From the NCBI RefSeq assembly GCF_900188175.1, contig NZ_FZOQ01000015.1, positions 105,125-169,124 on the forward strand: 64,000 nt of DNA, written 5' to 3'. Shown here piece by piece: positions 63,291 to 64,000 of the stretch. The translations under genes were made by a program, and so were the position numbers. Source of the stretch: Pontibacter ummariensis. Lineage in GTDB: Bacteria; Bacteroidota; Bacteroidia; Cytophagales; Hymenobacteraceae. The notes below the pieces were generated by a model. It saw nothing but the letters and a program-made list of their open reading frames with translations, was not told the DNA's origin and made no database searches. Numbering within the stretch: position 1 is the stretch's first letter; every line of letters starts with the position of its first letter.

Positions 63291-63914
63291 GCTCGTGCTT
63301 ATGCTGTTTTATTCATGGGCTATACGTGCACCTATAGGATAGGATATAAATTAAACGTTTATGAAAGGGACGTTCGTGGAAACAAGCAGTAGCAAACCAC
63401 TAACGGATTTTCTTTATAACTTTCATTCAATTCGATTGCATTACCACCTACCAACACCTTATTGGTTTAAACTTCCATTTAAACAGACGCTTTTTAAAGG
63501 TCTGGTACTGCACTCGGGACTTACCTTATCCTATCCACCTTTACCACTCACCGTACGCCATCCCCCTCCTATTGTGCTCAAACTGAAGAAAGAAATATGG
63601 GACAACAGAGCTAGAGCATTCTAAAAATGATGAAAGACGACCTACAGGTTGTTTGGCTGAAGCTTAACTTCTATTGTTGCAGAGGTATAATTGATTCTCT
63701 AAATGCTAAACATTAAGAGAGTCCCCTTCTCGCATAAATCTGGTTTGACAGCTGTTCGACGTACCTGTCCTATCGAACTTTATACTCGTTTCGAGCTGAG
63801 CGGGAAAGCTACCGGGGATTCTGTTTGGTCTCACAAGGGATGAGATGACAAAAGAGGAGTGCCACGCCTGGATAACACCATAAAGGCCCTTCCCGGGTGG
63901 CTATAAAAAGCAAA
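63291..63914. other. Gene-free stretch of about 620 bases before the rRNA operon terminator
   Basis: Low-complexity A/T- and C-rich sequence. An 87-codon plus-strand frame (63361-63624) has no protein-like composition and is not counted. No tRNA was recognised. Confidence 0.45.
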
Positions 63915-63943
63915 CACCCCCTGCCGCATTGGCGGAGGGGGTG
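63911..63943 (-). terminator. Terminator of the rRNA operon
   Basis: CACCCCCT pairs with AGGGGGTG around a GCCGC/GGCGG extension with one bulge (63915-63943); on the minus strand it is followed by TGTTTGCTTTTTATAG. Confidence 0.82.
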
Positions 63944-63958
63944 CTGGTTGTTGGGGTT

Positions 63959-64000
63959 GGCGGCCACCTACTCTCCCGGCTGTGACACCAGTACCATCGG
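63959..64000 (-). rRNA. rrf: 5S ribosomal RNA, 3' end, partial
   Basis: The plus strand reads GGCGGCCACCTACTCTCCCGG, the reverse complement of the 3' end of bacterial 5S rRNA; only the last 42 bases are inside the window. The rest of the operon lies to the right. Confidence 0.92.

Noticed and set aside
63361..63624. 87-codon plus-strand frame near the rRNA operon
   Set aside because: Pro- and Leu-rich, no conserved features, in a low-complexity stretch.
1..64000. CRISPR arrays, insertion sequences and prophage
   Set aside because: No regularly spaced repeats, transposase-like proteins or phage structural genes were recognised in the window.

Overview
The window looks like chromosome from an aerobic member of the Bacteroidota, most likely a Cytophagales/Hymenobacteraceae (Pontibacter-like) bacterium. 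This is an inference from protein families (GH97, SusB-like; Bacteroidota-type MobB-MobA fusion; TreS-like GH13; numerous lipoproteins), mid-range GC, start sites mostly without strong Shine-Dalgarno sequences, and strong perfect hairpins at gene ends. No phage, insertion sequence, CRISPR array or tRNA was seen. The right edge enters an rRNA operon: the 3' end of a 5S rRNA on the minus strand, followed by a terminator.

Layout. 0-5.5 kb: a DUF1059 protein, a MacAB/Lol-type ABC exporter (adaptor, permease, ATPase) and a lipoprotein gamma-glutamyltransferase. 5.7-12 kb: an amidoligase, an erythromycin-esterase-like lipoprotein, a three-gene membrane-protein operon and a YihY protein. 12-25 kb: proB-proC without proA, a TerB-like protein, small hypotheticals, a short UvrA2-like ATPase, an esterase, SelO, a trehalose-synthase-type GH13 enzyme and an EF-hand lipoprotein. 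25-34 kb: a sensory cluster, all on the minus strand. It holds a PAS/PAS histidine kinase, an IsdG-like monooxygenase, a complete phytochrome photosensory module with no output domain, a CheB-CheR-PAS-histidine kinase fusion and a small STAS-like protein. 34-40 kb: a GH97 glycosidase, a GAF protein, a formate/nitrite-type channel, a second EF-hand lipoprotein and a CHRD-like lipoprotein. 40-55.4 kb: a molybdenum island. It has a cytoplasmic three-subunit aldehyde-oxidase-type enzyme, a cytochrome c, a TauE/SafE transporter, moaD, moaE, mobA, moaC, moeA and moaA, a Tat-exported IorAB-type hydroxylase, mocA and an XdhC protein. 55.5-64 kb: a GH26 mannanase-like enzyme, an MBL hydrolase, HrpB, DUF4184, DinB and sulfotransferase proteins, then the 5S rRNA.

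How it fits together. In the molybdenum island nearly the whole pterin cofactor pathway (MoaA, C, D, E, MoeA), nucleotide-adding enzymes (MobA, MocA) and an insertion/maturation factor (XdhC) sit beside two hydroxylases that need them. In the sensory cluster, a light sensor that has lost its own kinase lies between two paralogous histidine kinases and next to a possible haem-degrading enzyme that could supply a bilin. No response regulator or DNA-binding transcription factor was recognised anywhere in the 64 kb.

The most original candidates are the split phytochrome cluster with its IsdG-like neighbour, the divergent gamma-glutamyltransferase/amidoligase pair, and the dispersed palindromic repeats near 15.85 kb and 54.0 kb. 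Functional claims rest on motif reading by eye; no database search was possible.
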